This document shows, piece by piece, positions 21,227 through 32,928 of a stretch of 64,000 nt of DNA (within the stretch, counting starts at the first letter, position 1; the number at the start of each line of letters is the position of its first letter). The stretch spans positions 1-64,000 of the forward strand of contig WHUZ01000028.1 in NCBI GenBank assembly GCA_015179045.1, written 5' to 3'. Below the pieces are notes generated by a model that saw only the letters and a list, made by a program, of their open reading frames with translations, did not search any database and was not told the DNA's origin. The position numbers were made by a program, and so were the translations under genes. Source of the stretch: Kalaharituber pfeilii (taxonomy: Eukaryota; Ascomycota; Pezizomycetes; Pezizales; Pezizaceae).

Positions 21227-21288
21227 TTTTTTTTTTTTTTTTTTTTTTAATATCATTAATCGCTTGCCGCCCAACGGGCTATGGCGAT
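21227..21288 (-). mobile_element. Tail-only family A insertion
   Basis: A poly(T) of about 22 bases plus the reversed hairpin (ATCGC/GCGAT form, inner GCCC/GGGC with loop GTT) and nothing else. It is flanked by AACTAGTCCCTTC at 21214-21226 and 21289-21301, a perfect 13-bp duplication. It is the clearest example of an insertion consisting only of the 3' end. Confidence 0.9.
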
Positions 21289-21301
21289 AACTAGTCCCTT
21301 C

Positions 21302-21607
21302 GCAACTTTGGTTAAGTTCGTTTGTACTCCTTTGTATTATGACTGAGTCTTAGTCCAACGGCACACTTTCTGAGGACAATCAATGCCCGAGTATGCACAT
21401 TATTGACGGCAACTCTGGGGCTGTTCCACATAACGAACAGCGTGCTCGATACTAGGCAGTTTCAGAAGTATTCGGACTCCTGGCTAATATGGTGCATGAT
21501 ATGGAGCTAGGATTACCATGTGATCTGTATGCAATGAGTTCTATTTCTTTGTTGAATAGTTCATCTTACCAGTGCATGTTCTTCTCTCATTGAGTGCATC
21601 CATGAGA
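21302..21607. other. Intergenic, no gene recognised
   Basis: About 300 bp without an open frame of note. Confidence 0.4.
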
Positions 21608-21761
21608 TTTTTTTTTTTTTTTTTTTTTTTTAATATCATTGTTCGCGTGCCGTCCTGGGGGCCATGGCGATTTAGATACATGATGATATCGGAATAGGAA
21701 AGTACATGCAGGAAGGTACAGACTCCAGAGTAATGAAAAGGAGCTAAGAGTAACTCAATAG
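21608..21761 (-). mobile_element. Short family A 3' UTR insertion
   Basis: A poly(T) run, then the reversed hairpin (TTCGCGTGCCGTCC ... GGCCATGGCGA, partly worn) and about 100 bp of 3' UTR-like sequence. It is flanked by TCCATGAGA at 21599-21607 and 21762-21770. The body encodes nothing recognisable. Confidence 0.75.
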
Positions 21762-21779
21762 TCCATGAGAGAAGAAAGG

Positions 21780-23002
21780 GGGCAGATTCGGTACGCCCAT
21801 GTGGAATACCGTAGACTTCCGATCAATGTACGGGCACACGCAAAAGAAGGAGACCGCCGCCTCTCCTGAGAAAGGAGCGAAGACAGAGACCACCGCCTCT
21901 CCCCCCTCAGACCCTCCCCCGCCGCGCGCGCCTCCCCCAGCGGCGGAGGAGAAACAGAAGACATGCCCCCCCATACCAGACTGGGAAGACCTCGTGGAAA
22001 GACTACAACGCGTGGGCATCGACTGGGACACGGTATTGGCTGCAAGATGGAAACGGTCCTGGAAAAAATACAGGGGAAGCGATTCCGACCCTACGGAAGG
22101 GTCGTTTATGGTGATACAGTTCCTTGACGACGAATTCCGGGACTTTGACATTCAAGTAGGAGGTCCGGACGACCCCTCCCAGAAGTCGGGACACCACAAC
22201 CCCCGGAAGAGTTGGGATTCAGCACCATCACCACCTGCGCGGAGGAACCACCCACCCTGGAGGATACAGCCCCTGCCACGAACCCACACGCCATCCCCGC
22301 ACCCGACACGAGACCGGAAAATGCGCGAAACAAGAAGCGCAAAGGAAAGACCCCGTCCCCTCAGGACCCCTACGCGATCAAACGCCAGCTTGATGACAAG
22401 GAGGCAAGAAAGATTGCGTCCGCACCTCCGGTCGGTGACACCGCAGGCCCGCGCCTGATAACACCACCCCATCAAGCTCCAAGCCTACCCCGAGCCCAAC
22501 GCAAAAGACCCAGACACCCAGGACTCCCTCCCGCCCCAAGACCAAGCTCCCCACCACACCACCTACCCCCGATGCCAGCACCACGACAAAGATCGGCATC
22601 GTTGTACACGGAATAGCCCTGAGGAAGGACTTAGGGAAGGTCCGGAGATGGCTGGAGGCAGCTAACCAAGAATTAGGCAAGACTACTAGCATCCGTTGGC
22701 TGAGAAACAAGGACACGTTAGTCAACGAGGGAAAAACGACAAGCTCAGCGGTGGTCTACTTGGAAAACCATACCGACGTTGGAAGAGTCAGGCTTGGAGG
22801 GCGGTGGCTGCGAGTGGACCAGTATGAATGGGACAGAGGACGGAAGTAGGGAGACGAACAGACTGGCCCACTACTACCCGCACCATGGATGAGCACCGCG
22901 GGTATTACATGTATCTAGACAATTAGTCGTTCTTTTCTCTTAGTAAAACCCTCGCCATAGCCCGTAGGGCGGCATGCGAGTAATGAAATAAAAAAAAAAA
23001 AG
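21780..23002 (+). mobile_element. ORF1-only retroposon, copy 5
   Basis: The reading frame is broken by shifts. From about 21799 it reads an acidic/Pro-rich start, PDWEDLVERLQRVGIDWDTV, then MVIQFLDDEFRDFDIQVGG. It continues with NKKRKGKTPSPQDPYAIKRQ and, from about 22590, the C-terminal domain (GIALRKDLGKVRRWLEAAN ... VRLGGRWLRVDQYEWDRGRK, stop near 22848). The 3' UTR has CCCGCACCATGG ... GCACCGCGGG. The hairpin CCTCGCCATAGCCC ... GGCATGCGAG and poly(A) end it at about 23002. The exact 5' joint is unclear, and I found no clean target duplication. Confidence 0.75.
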
Positions 23003-23119
23003 AAAATCTTGAAATGGCTGCCGAAATGGCTGCTAAAATGGCTACTGAGTGCCTCGGGTCAGGCCGGCCATACCTGTCAACTTCACCTTATCTCACGCCA
23101 TTGGGCCGTACCTACTGTA

Positions 23120-24570
23120 TCAGGCTAGTCGGACTTCATGTTGACTGGGAGCTGAAATACGACGAACACCACCAGAGAAGACTTAGACTGGGAAAGGCAG
23201 CGTGGGCGACAGCCTCAAGACTCACGAAACTACACCCCGCGAAACAAAGACAGCTATACACCAGCATCGCCAGGAACATTGCCGCCTGGGGGGCATGGGC
23301 CTGGAGCGAATACGCCCACGGGTCCCCGAGAGAACGGAAGCTTAGAGACCTGGAGAGATGGCAGTACAATATCGCACGTAGAATCACACGAGCACCACAT
23401 GGCACGAGGAGGGACGTGGTAGAAGGGCTGGCGAACCTGGAGTCGGTAAATTCATTCGTGAGAGCCGAGGTGACACGAGTAGAGGCCAGGTCGCTCAGGT
23501 TCGAAGGAGAAGGGTTACGGCAGAGGGACCCGGAGCAAGTGTACTTGAGAGGATCGCTGGATCATAATCCGGGGATGCCGGTAGCAATTCTACCGACCCT
23601 GCCCAGAGACGCGGAGACGGCGGAGTGGATGAGACATATAGATGACATCGTGGATGAAGGCTGGTCCCCGACATATACTGACGGCAGCCTGATTGAAGAG
23701 AAAGCGGGGGCGGGAGTAGCGACAGGGGGCGGGACGGTCTCAATATTCCTCGGGTCACAGTCGACGGTCAACGACGCGGAACTATACGCAATTAGCGAAG
23801 CTGCAGACAGAGTAGAAGGCGAACTGCTTATACTTACGGACTCCAAATTCGCGATCTCCAGGATGGCTGCTATAGCAGGGGGCCTACCTACGCCCGATGG
23901 AGCATCGAGGCGCCTTAGAGACGCGTGGCAGAGAAGACTGGACAGAGGGGACCGAGACATGGCAGTGATGTGGGTGAAAAGCCACAAGGGTATACCGGGC
24001 AACGAGGCGGCAGACATGGCGGCGAGAGTGGGAACCGCCCTGCAGCGAGCACCAGAGATCGTGACAGAAGCAGGAATGAGACAGGAAGCAAGGAGGGAGA
24101 GAGCACGAGAAAGGAACAGATTGGGCTTGACATACCGACCACTGGAGAGACTAGGAACCAAAACGACAAGGTTAGCGGGACTTTTAGGGGCGAAAGGCCT
24201 GCGGGCATGGAGGCATCACATACATGAGGCACCAGACCCGGACTGTAGGTGGTGTGGGGAGGCGGAGGAGACGACCACACACCTGCTGGAGGAGTGCAGG
24301 GTATGGAAGAAGAGATGGCCTGGGGGTATGGCAGCTATCCGGCAGCCCCCAAAACCAAGAGAAGGAGAGGGAGATCAACTCCAGAGTCTGATGGAGATGT
24401 TGGGGGAGGACGGAGGGAGGATGCAGCGGTAGCTTTTATCTTAGTCATATTTCTTATTTCCTTTTCCTTTTCCCTACACCTCTATATCTCATCCATGTAC
24501 TTATCCCAATACCTCGCCATAGCCTGACAGGCGGCAAGCGAGTAATGATATATAAAAAAAAAAAAAAAAA
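23120..24570 (+). mobile_element. 5'-truncated family A LINE with intact ORF2 C-terminal half
   Basis: It is flanked by GTACCTACTGTA at 23108-23119 and 24571-24582, inside the repeat tract. It contains the end of reverse transcriptase, RNase H, the CCHC finger, a 3' UTR, a hairpin with the covarying inner stem GCCTG-A-CAGGC, and poly(A). It shows no internal damage, so it is among the youngest LINE copies here. Confidence 0.9.
23122..24432 (+). pseudogene. ORF2 C-terminal half: RT thumb, RNase H, CCHC finger (truncated, open)
   Basis: An uninterrupted frame of about 436 codons starts in the RT thumb (LVGLHVDWELKYDEHHQRRL; compare LVGLTVDWELKYNEHFDKRL in the full-length copy). RNase H shows TYTDGSLIEEKAGAG, AELYAISEA, LILTDSKFAI and MWVKSHKGIPGNEAADMAAR, so all four acidic residues are present. 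The finger is CRWCGEAEETTTHLLEEC. An earlier in-frame ATG at 23014 belongs to the repeat tract and is not the element's own start. It is a 5'-truncated LINE without its own promoter. Confidence 0.85.
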
Positions 24571-25159
24571 GTACCTACTGTACCTGTCAAATTCATCTCC
24601 TTCTACCTCATCTCACGCAGGCAGGTCGGATCTGCCATACCTGTCAAATTTAGCTCATCCACCTCATCAGGCTCATCTCACGCTGGCACGTCGGGGCTGC
24701 CACATCTATCAAATTCAGCTCATTCTGTATCATCTCGTACCGTCAGGTCAGGCCTGCAATTCATGTGTAATTCAACTCATTCTGACTCATCTCATGCTGT
24801 CGGACAGGGCCTGCCAAACCTGTCAGGTTCAGCTCATTCTGCCTGCTCTTGTGACGTCGGATAGGGCCTACCAAACCTGTCAAATTCAGCTCATTCTGCA
24901 TGATCTCCTACTGTCAGGTCGTGCTGCCATATTGTCAAATTCAGCTCATTGTGCCTGATCTCACGCCGTCAGGTCAGGCCGGCCATAAATGTCAAATTCA
25001 GCTCATCCTGCATCACCCTGTGCCGTCGGATCGGGCCAGCCATATGTGTCAAATTCACCTCATCTCTCGCCGTCGGGCCGTACCACCTCTTCCTGTCAAA
25101 GTCAGGTCATTGCAGCTCATCTCGTGCCCTCGGGTCGGAACTGCCACTACGTATCACGT

Positions 25160-25425
25160 GTCGAAATGGCCGCCGAAACTGCTACCGAAATGGCCGCCGA
25201 AACTGCTACCGAAATGGCTGCCGAAACGGCTGCCGAAATGGCCGCCGAGATGGCTGCCGAAATGGCTACTGAAACGGCTACCGAAATGGCTGATGAAATG
25301 GCACCTGAAATGGGCGCTGAAATGGCTACTGAAATGGCTACTGAAATGGCTGCTGAAACTGCTGCTGAAATGGCTGCTGAAATGGCTACCGAAATGGCTA
25401 CTGAAATGGCTGGGACCGGCCATGC
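25160..25425 (+). repeat. 12-bp minisatellite GAAATGGCTGCC
   Basis: About 22 tandem units of GAAATGGCNGCC/GAAACTGCTACC type. The first part alternates a GAAATGG and a GAAACTG unit (24-bp higher order). Related units stand at 23011-23050 (GAAATGGCTGCCGAAATGG). Both strands are open because the period is a multiple of three. Confidence 0.85.
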
Positions 25426-25674
25426 CTGTCAAATTCAACTCACTCCATCTCATCTTGCACCATCGGGTCGGGCCAGCTATACGTGTCAAATTCAGCTCAT
25501 GCCGTCAAGTCAGGTATGCAATTCGTGTGAAATTGAGCTCATTGTACCTCACCTCACGCCGTCGGCTCGGATCTGCCATACCTGTCAAATTTTACCTCAT
25601 CTCACGCTCTCCGGCCGGACCTGCCATGCCTGTCAAATTCAGCTCATTGTACGCCATCAGGTTGGGCCTGCAAT

Positions 25675-26096
25675 CAATGAATTCCAGAGGCCGTGATCTG
25701 CATTGGACTGATACCGCCTGGACCGGTCAAGGCCGGTATTCTCAGTGGCCTGGACCAGCCTGGACCGGCCTGGACCGGCCTGATCCACATGAATCAGGCC
25801 AACCAGGGCGGTCCAGGCCAATCAGGCCGGTCCAGATCATTCAGGCCGGCCCAGGCCAACCAGGCCGGTCCAGGCCATTCAGGCAGGTTCAAGCCAATTA
25901 AACGAATGACTCCACAGCTATCCAGATGAATTGAGGCCAGCATTTACCAGATTGTTTGAGTATTCAAATGGTCTGGACCGGCCTGATTGGCCTGGACCGG
26001 CCTGGTTGGCCTGGGCCGGCCTGAATAATCTGGACCGGCTTGAATGGCCTGGACCGGCCTGGATGGCCTGGCCTGAACAATCAGGGCAGGCCAGGC
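25675..26096. mobile_element. Fragment of a hAT-like element with 19-bp subterminal repeats
   Basis: It begins CAATGAATTCCAGAGGCC, close to the terminal repeat of the element at 32929 (CAATGAATCCAACAGGCC). It contains GGCCTGGACCGGCCT arrays in both orientations around a unique core (ATTAAACGAATGACTCC, then GCCAGCATTTACCAGATTG). That core is also present at 33022-33078. The right end seems to be cut by the next element. Confidence 0.6.
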
Positions 26097-26853
26097 CAGT
26101 GTTCCCAACCGGCCAATCGCCATAGCCCATAGGGCGGCAAGCGATTAATGATATAAAAAAAAAAAAAAAAAAAAAAAAAAACCCAACCGGCCAGGCCGCC
26201 CAGGCTGATCCAGGCCGGTCCAGGCCATCCAGGCCATTCAGGCCGTTCAAGCAATTTCAGGGGCAGGGGGGCTGGTTACGAGGCTATTTCAAGGGCCACC
26301 TTCAGGTTACTTGGACACGGATTTAATATGAACCTTTCAATATTTTCGGATAACTATCTAGACTTTTTTGTATTGAGCAGCGCTTTTCGCAGGTATTCAG
26401 GTAAGTAATTTTTTTTGGTATCGCTTGACTATATACTAATTTCTTATTAGTATTGCAGGGAGACAGACATTCCAACCACCGGTACTGGCGATGATGATTC
26501 CTTTAGTATTTTCTACTATTCTTCACTCTCCATAGTGCAGTTCAGGTTTTGATCTTGCATCGACGATTCCCTGCAGTCCAATCTGATGCCGATATCGAGT
26601 CTTCTGGAATTTGGGTTACACAAATCTGGTGCGACAAAGTTGGAATTTGACACTATGGTGAAGCTGTGCATAGCTAATGGAAAGCGATACTGGCAGTGTA
26701 AAATCAGCAAGCAAAATCCTAAACATTAGAGAATGAGGTATACGTAGAATTTAGATTACGTTCTGTATATAGATACTGTATAACTTAACTCACACTGCAG
26801 CCTGAATGGCCTGAATGGCCTGGACCGGCCTGGCCGGCCCGTTGGGAACACTG
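26097..26853. mobile_element. hAT-like non-autonomous element, terminal repeat CAGTGTTCCCAAC
   Basis: The left end is CAGTGTTCCCAACCGGCC and the right end is GGCCCGTTGGGAACACTG. GGCC-rich subterminal repeats flank a unique core. On the plus strand the core has a stretch GKRYWQCKISKQNPK; its homologue near 40016 reads KRYWWCKICKQNPK, which resembles the BED-type finger of hAT transposases. No 8-bp duplication is visible. A tail-only LINE insertion lies at 26116-26181. A second copy, inverted, is at 54627-55368. Confidence 0.65.
26116..26181 (+). mobile_element. Tail-only family A insertion in a hAT terminal repeat
   Basis: The hairpin in its ATCGC/GCGAT form, then TTAATGATAT, then an A run. 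It is flanked by CCCAACCGGCCA at 26104-26115 and 26182-26193. The duplicated target is the hAT terminal repeat itself. Confidence 0.9.
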
Positions 26854-28428
26854 AAAGTCTTAGTCTTGGTGGTCCGCTTCTGCGTTGTGGTCCGCTTCAC
26901 CGTCGTATACAGTCGCTCTTTTCTCAGTAATTGGGTTTCCCAGCGCTGCAAGATACAGGCTCTAGGAAGACATTAAGCTGAATCATTGGGTTCTCTGTCT
27001 TTCACTCGTTGTTCGAACCTCTAGACTCATTCACATGTAGTGTCCCCCGTACTGGGTAGCTGATTTGGTATATGTCATGTATTTTACTTACGCGGAAAGC
27101 CCCGGCACGTATAACTGTTGCTGCGTCTGGCTATCACTTACAATCCACCCCTATCGCGCTTCCTCAATGACTCCACGTGACGATATGCTGAATTGGCTGG
27201 CCAATATAGCCAGCGGTGTCGCGTTGCCCAATATGACCCAAGATCTGTATGTAAGCAGTTCAAAATTACAGACTTGTAAATATGTATGGTCCTTTCGCTA
27301 CTACATCTATACTGGAACTCTCCACAACCCAGGCTACCAAGACTGCTGAACCTTCGCACTTAAGATCAGTATACCTTGACTATCACTGCAGTATTCTTGT
27401 GCCAGGGTAAAAGTAAGAATTTGAACTGTTCTATGTATCCGTAATCAGGATTTTACGACTCAGGGCAAAAAACGTTTCATACAAGCGAATGGCCCGGCCG
27501 TCTCTAGCGGGCACCGAGATGGCCGGATTCCTAATAGGACCAGAATATTTATATGCGCACAACACCCAGAAGCCAAGCAGATATCGATGTACCAGCACTA
27601 CAATCGAAAGAATACAATCGAAAGAATCAAAGAATACTCACATCCTAGCCTCGCCTCTGGCGGTCAACCTCACTGTTACTGGACATCCTGTAAGTAACCT
27701 ACCCACGGGGAAACTCAGCCGTGGCATGATATGAGCAGTTAAGCTGCCAGTGACGATCTAACCAATTGGTCGAATGGTCTTTCCTACCGGAATGGGTTTT
27801 TATTGCATGAAAGTGTGACACAAGGGCTGGCATAGTGTCATAGCATGATGCTGATCTGTTCATTTTTTTCCCCCTCTTTGCTATCGTTATTTACAATTGC
27901 CCATGTTTCCAAGTACTTGCGGCTGTTACTTAAGTTCTTCTGCTCGCAGATTTTCATATGCTTTCACCTGCTAACAGCCTTATCTCCGTTCATACGTCAC
28001 TGCATACGCTTATGTATCTTGGAGATATACTGTCACGAAATAATATGCAGAGAGGCAAGTTAGGAGTGTGTTATGGCTTGCAACCGACAGTTCGCAAAGT
28101 TCGCAAACGGTTGCATCAAAAGGTAGAACTACTGGTGGTCACTGGTAGTACGGTCGGGATATATAGGAGTATCTGGCGGTGTCCAGAACTCAGGGACCCC
28201 GGTCATTTGGCTTGTTTCTTAGGTTTAGGCTCACTGGTAACTTCGCTCGCACTTCGCATTGTCATGTCACACCTGCCATGCATAGCAGAGTGCTTATATA
28301 GGAACTTTAGAGAAGACATTCAATGGGAACACCTTAGTGTTGTTCTAATTAGGAACATCTCTTCGCTTTGTGCATAGACCCATGAAACGATTCTTATATT
28401 GAATTTATCCTTATACATAACTAAACGA
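26854..28428. other. Intergenic, no gene recognised
   Basis: Short frames only. GGTCCGCTTCTGCGTTG and GTGGTCCGCTTCACCG at 26868-26905 are a short direct repeat, related to GGTCCGCTC motifs near 56130 and 57220. No protein family can be assigned. Confidence 0.4.
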
Positions 28429-28473
28429 CTTGCCAGCGATTAATGATACAAAAAAAAAAAAAAAAAAAAAAAC
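28429..28473 (+). mobile_element. Minimal tail-only insertion (half hairpin plus poly(A))
   Basis: Only CTTGCCAGCGATTAATGATA plus about 22 A remain, between CTAAACGA at 28421-28428 and 28474-28481. A separate T run follows immediately at 28482. This is the shortest LINE-derived insertion in the window; half of the hairpin is missing or decayed. Confidence 0.7.
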
Positions 28474-28481
28474 CTAAACGA

Positions 28482-29467
28482 TTTTTTTTTTTTTTTTAGT
28501 ATGTATGTGTAGGTTCCCACCTTCAGCGTCATTTGCGCCTCCTGCTGAAACAAGTATGACGACAGTATGCACGACCTCCTTAGTCAACCTTGCCAAAACT
28601 CTTGTGGACCCAAGTGCTGTAAACAAGTCCATAGCTAGTGGTATTTGTCATCAATAGCGCTGCTATGTGCAAGCCAATATATCGCTGTCCCGGCCTATCC
28701 GTGGCATGGCTTGACAGGAACAGCAGACGATTGCTGAGGGGTAATCGTAGGGCTGAGGTGCATCGACGATATTCGTACCTGTTTCCTTGTGTAACCACTA
28801 AATTAGGTGACACATAATGCCCATAAGCGTTTTGGTGCAGCTGACAACAACCAACCATATTCTAACGATGGGATGCAGCGTAATCGACTCTGTGAGCTGC
28901 AGAAGTGTCCCGGCCAGTACAATACCGCACCAATGAGACCTGCACGAATTTCGAGACCATACTCGAGAATGAAGCCCTATTTGACGACCATGTTGGCCTA
29001 TATGGTGAATACTCGCGAGAACAAGACTATAATAATACTTGAGATCCTAGCACACCGATGCGCACCGGTAAGGGCTCGTGAATTGGACATGGTTTTATAT
29101 GCGGAGCTCTTGCGGTACGAAGAAGCTTGACACGGAAGGCATAGTTCTTCGCAAAATGCTGAGTATAGGCACTTTGGAAATTTGTCATGTCGCGCACTCA
29201 CATGGGCTTAAATTAAGAGCATGGGATATATTTGGATACATATTCACGTTCACATGCAAAATTCGAAAAGCAATCGCAGTTACTACGTTACCTAGTAATT
29301 AACTCTTTCGCAGTCATCTAATTTACCGGGAATCATCACCTTGGCACTAGCTGCTGTACGCAAGCTTTCATCCCAGACCATTGTGGCAAATACAATGAGG
29401 CATTTCGTATTCCCAAATTGACAAGAAAAGAGTTGACCCCATAAAGTTATTGGGAAGGAGTATTAAA
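28482..29467. other. Intergenic, no gene recognised
   Basis: No supported gene. Short frames on both strands near 28580-29300 lack domains. Confidence 0.4.
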
Positions 29468-29526
29468 GCCCTGCCATGGCGAACAGCTGCACGCGGGGTT
29501 ACGTGATATAAAAAAAAAAAAAAAAA
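29468..29526 (+). mobile_element. Tail-only family B insertion
   Basis: GCCCTGCCATGGCGAACAGC, TGCACGCGGGGTTACGTGA, then TAT and poly(A). It is flanked by AAGGAGTATTAAA at 29455-29467 and 29527-29539, a perfect 13-bp duplication. Confidence 0.9.
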
Positions 29527-29539
29527 AAGGAGTATTAAA

Positions 29540-30558
29540 AAAGCTTGCGGCGAATAACTATCTCATTGGGAGCACGTGCCAAGCCCCGACCTAGCGCTAA
29601 CGCAATGCCTACGGACTTTGGGCAGTCGAACCAGCACTCCAAGATTCATAAAACAAGTTAAAGTTAGCCCATCATCCTTCTCAACTTTGGTACAACACCA
29701 GCCCTTATAAAACCTGACACGGGAACCCTCTGAAACACACATCTTCCACTAAATCTGGCGCTGGATACAGGTCAATCCATGACTGTTCGTATATGCGTTC
29801 CTAAATAGGAAGCTCGAAACTGCGGCTGAGCCACTCGAGTCTTTTGAACTCGTTTACGCTACCAGCCTCCTGCAGAAAAGCAGTCATAAGGATAGCACCA
29901 TACCTTACACAACATGTTGTGAAATGTCACAGACAAGCCAATACTAGTACTTGGGACTCACGTCGCGTCGTCCACGCTCCGGCCGAGCCTACGTGCATGG
30001 TGCGCTCAAATCAAGCACGCTAGCAAATGCGCAGCTTGCATTCACTAATGGGTGCAGAGTTTGTTGAAACTATTCGCTTGTGAGAGATTGAAGTCTATAA
30101 AGATATGCTCTACATCACCTAATGACAAAAATATAGAGCACAAAACAAGAAACTAAAAGCAAATCGAATTATTCTACTTAGCTGTCAACAACTAGTGGTT
30201 ATACAAGATTTTCTCCGTATCTGTATACCACTTTTTCCCCGTTATAACCCGTAGATCTTCGCTGTATACAACTCTGCATGCGGACACTGCAAGTACCCGA
30301 AGGCCTCATACATACAGATTCCTCTTCGTAATTGTCATGTTTCGGGATTTATTTGTCATCCAGTTGCCGCGGTACGTGAAAGCCTATGCACATCAGTCCA
30401 ATACGAACTACATGTCAATAAAAGTTGATCTAGTTACGTACCACTTATCCCCAGCAGGGATGGAGCGATGTGGCTCTGGCATTCAATGTCTCAAGTAGGG
30501 TCTCCCCTGGCCGGAGATATATTTCAGATTTTCATATTCCTTAGCAATTGCGTGAGTG
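29540..30558. other. Intergenic; upstream region of the carboxylesterase
   Basis: No gene seen. The last few hundred bases presumably hold the promoter of the gene at 30652. Confidence 0.4.
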
Positions 30559-30563
30559 CAAAA

Positions 30564-30573
30564 GTTATATATA
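30564..30573 (+). promoter_or_regulatory. TATA-like box of the carboxylesterase gene
   Basis: TTATATATAG lies about 85 bp upstream of the chosen ATG, a usual distance for fungal genes. The assignment is positional only. Confidence 0.4.
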
Positions 30574-30651
30574 GTCCGCACCTGGAGCATAGTAGAACCC
30601 AACATTGCTGTCCACAACGACGGCAGAACGCGCAGCACCATCACAGTCAAT

Positions 30652-32452
30652 ATGTTTCTAAAGTCGACTTTAAACTTTCTCCTCCCTATCTCTCCTCTCC
30701 TACTTATCCCTCTCTGTGTCGCCGGCTCTGGTGTTTCGCCGAACATCCAGGTGTCCCTGACAGCCCCGCTATCCCCGACCGTCACCGCCCCCTTTGGCAC
30801 AGTAATTGGACAGCCAGGCCGATTCGACCCCTCGGTGCACGAGTACCTTGGCATTCATTTCGCACATCCTCCCACTGGCACTCGCCGCTTCTCCCCACCC
30901 GTTCGTCTCCCCAATCGTCCTCCAAATGCTGACCCTATTGTCGCCACCAAATTTGGCCTTTCATGCCCTGGCCTCCCGATCAGGTTTGGGCCATATGACT
31001 GGACTGGAAAGGACGAAGGGGAAGACTGTTTGACCCTGAACATCTGGACCAAGCCTGGAAGGGCCAATGCCCCGGTCATGGTGTGGATGTACGGTGGAGG
31101 TTTTATGGCTGGGGGAACCGATACAATCCTGTACGATGGAACCAATTTTGTTGGAAATAATGATGTGGTGATGGTAACGGTAAAGTAATTAGTCCCACAT
31201 TAGTCTTGGTTGATCGTAGGTGTGCAAATATATTCTATACCTAAGACCGCTAACTATTTGAGTAATAATTGGCCACTAAAGCTATCGCACCAACGTTTTT
31301 GGTTTCCCCAATGCCCCTGGTCTCAAATCCCAGAATCTCGGACTTTTAGATCAACGACTAGCGCTTGAGTGGATCCGTGACAACATTCATTCCTTTGGAG
31401 GAAATCCTAGCAAAATTACGCTCTTTGGTGAATCTTCTGGTGGTGCTACTGTGGACATCCATGCCTACGCATGGCCGGAGAATCCCATTGTTGCAGGTTA
31501 TATTTCACAAAGTGGCACCTCGGGACTGCTCCCAGTAATCGGTGCTGCTGATAATTTCTATCCGTGGGGTAATTTGACTGAAAAGGTGGGCTGTGCAGGC
31601 AAGCGGACTGACAAGGAGAAGATAAAGTGTATGCGGGATGTGCCATGGAAGACCTTAGTGAAGGGCATAGAGGAGATGCAGACTTGCGAAAGAGCCCTTT
31701 TCCTCGGATTTGCACCAAGAGTGGATGAGAAGACAATATTCTCCGTGGAGGAGTATAGGCGCAGGGGAGAATTGGGCTTGTTTGCGAAATTGGTATGTAA
31801 ACTTCGCCTTTTGAGTACACAATCTTTACTGTATTTATATCTGACAATAGTTTAGCCACTCCTGATCGGCAACAATGACGCAGAAATTGGTCCAGGACAC
31901 GCACTCGGTCCCTCTCTGCCTGGCTGTCCGCCATTCGAGGTTCCAGGGCCGTTCAGTCCTGATGTCATTGCAAAACTTCAGACCGCGGTCTATTTCACCT
32001 GCCCGGGACGTACAGCTGCCCACCGCAGGTGCGAATTTACCTCCCTTTTATTTTACATACCTATGTATACAGTCAGTTAACCATGCCCTGGCATATCGTG
32101 CAGGATACTTCACAAGGTTCCAACATGGCGATACCGCTACTATGGCTCCTTCAACTCCGGACAAGGTGCTGGCCACTCTGCTGAATTGCCTGTCCTCTTT
32201 GGTGCAGCCTTACATCGCGGAAATCTCACCGAGCGGGACCATGCCTTCATGAAATACTTGCAGTCTGTATGGGCAGGGTTCGCAGCGGCGCCGTCGACAG
32301 GGCTAAGCTCCCCGCCTTTCAACTTGCCGCACTATAATCCAAACAAAAGGACACTAATTAGACTTGATTATGAAATGGAACTGGAAGCAAGCACTGCAGA
32401 CCCGAGCTACTATGAAGCTGTGTGTGATATTGTCGCAATTGACGGATTGTGA
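30652..32452 (+). CDS. Secreted type-B carboxylesterase / lipase
   Basis: Exons are 30652-31184, 31282-31792, 31856-32028 and 32104-32452 (1566 nt, 521 aa). Introns of 97, 63 and 75 bp start GTAATT, GTATGT and GTGCGA, and end in AG. The first two have branch motifs GCTAAC and CTGAC. A signal peptide (FLLPISPLLLIPLCVAG) starts the protein. The alpha/beta-hydrolase features are in order: GEDCLTLNIW, oxyanion loop MYGGGF, VNYRTNVFGFP across intron 1, nucleophile elbow FGESSGGA, acidic residue in IGNNDAEIGPG, and histidine in GAGHSAELPVLFG. All triad positions are present, so it should be a serine ester hydrolase acting outside the cell. The substrate cannot be told. An in-frame ATG at 30556 would remove the signal peptide from the N-terminus and is less likely. 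Confidence 0.9.
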
Positions 32453-32928
32453 GGTGAAATGGGTGTCTAGATTGGTTTTTGAGGGGTTATTCGAGTTCTA
32501 TACGCAGGGGAGCTTTTCTTTTGACGGAACTAGGGTGGAGCGCATCGAAGTAACCTAGTATAAAACAATTTGAATGCACGTATTAGATGTAAACCTATTA
32601 TATGCAGGCTTCCATAACAAAAGTGAAACTCATACTCTGACCATGTGCACACTAGTAAAAATATAAAAATTCCGATCATGGGGCTGGGACCGGCAGCTTG
32701 ATGTTGTTGGCAACTAACGACAATAGCCGACGAAGCCTAATTCAAGCCACTGTAAATACAACTCCATTGCGCGGGTACCAACATAGAAAAACAGTTCAGC
32801 CCATCCAACATGACGAATTAATTTCAGTGACTGGGTGCTAGTTTTTACAGATTAAGGCATAAGACATGAGTAGTATACTTGGCTATTATACCACATCCAG
32901 TATAGACTTTGTCCTAAATCGCTGTAAA
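32453..32928. other. 3' flank of the carboxylesterase
   Basis: No gene. AGTATAAAACAATTTGAATG at about 32558 may be part of the polyadenylation region, which is not otherwise marked. Confidence 0.35.

Larger units (their letters stand above)
23003..25674 (+). repeat. Degenerate tandem-repeat tract (about 57-60 bp units), split by a LINE
   Basis: At 23014-23119 and 24571-25670 a unit recurs that contains TGTCAAATTCAGCTCAT, then CTGCCTCATCTCACGC, then CGTCAGGTCAGGCC. There are roughly 17 divergent copies. The LINE at 23120-24570 inserted into the tract and duplicated GTACCTACTGTA. Long open frames here (for example 24989-25696) follow from the repeat and have no protein signature. Confidence 0.8.

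Noticed and set aside
24900..25901. A 333-aa and a 235-aa frame with KWLPKW or EMAAETAT repeats
   Set aside because: They are translations of a minisatellite inside a degenerate repeat tract. The open frames reflect a period divisible by three.
30556..31188. Longer N-terminus for the carboxylesterase from ATG 30556
   Set aside because: It would bury the clear signal peptide starting at 30652 and overlaps the TATA-like box.
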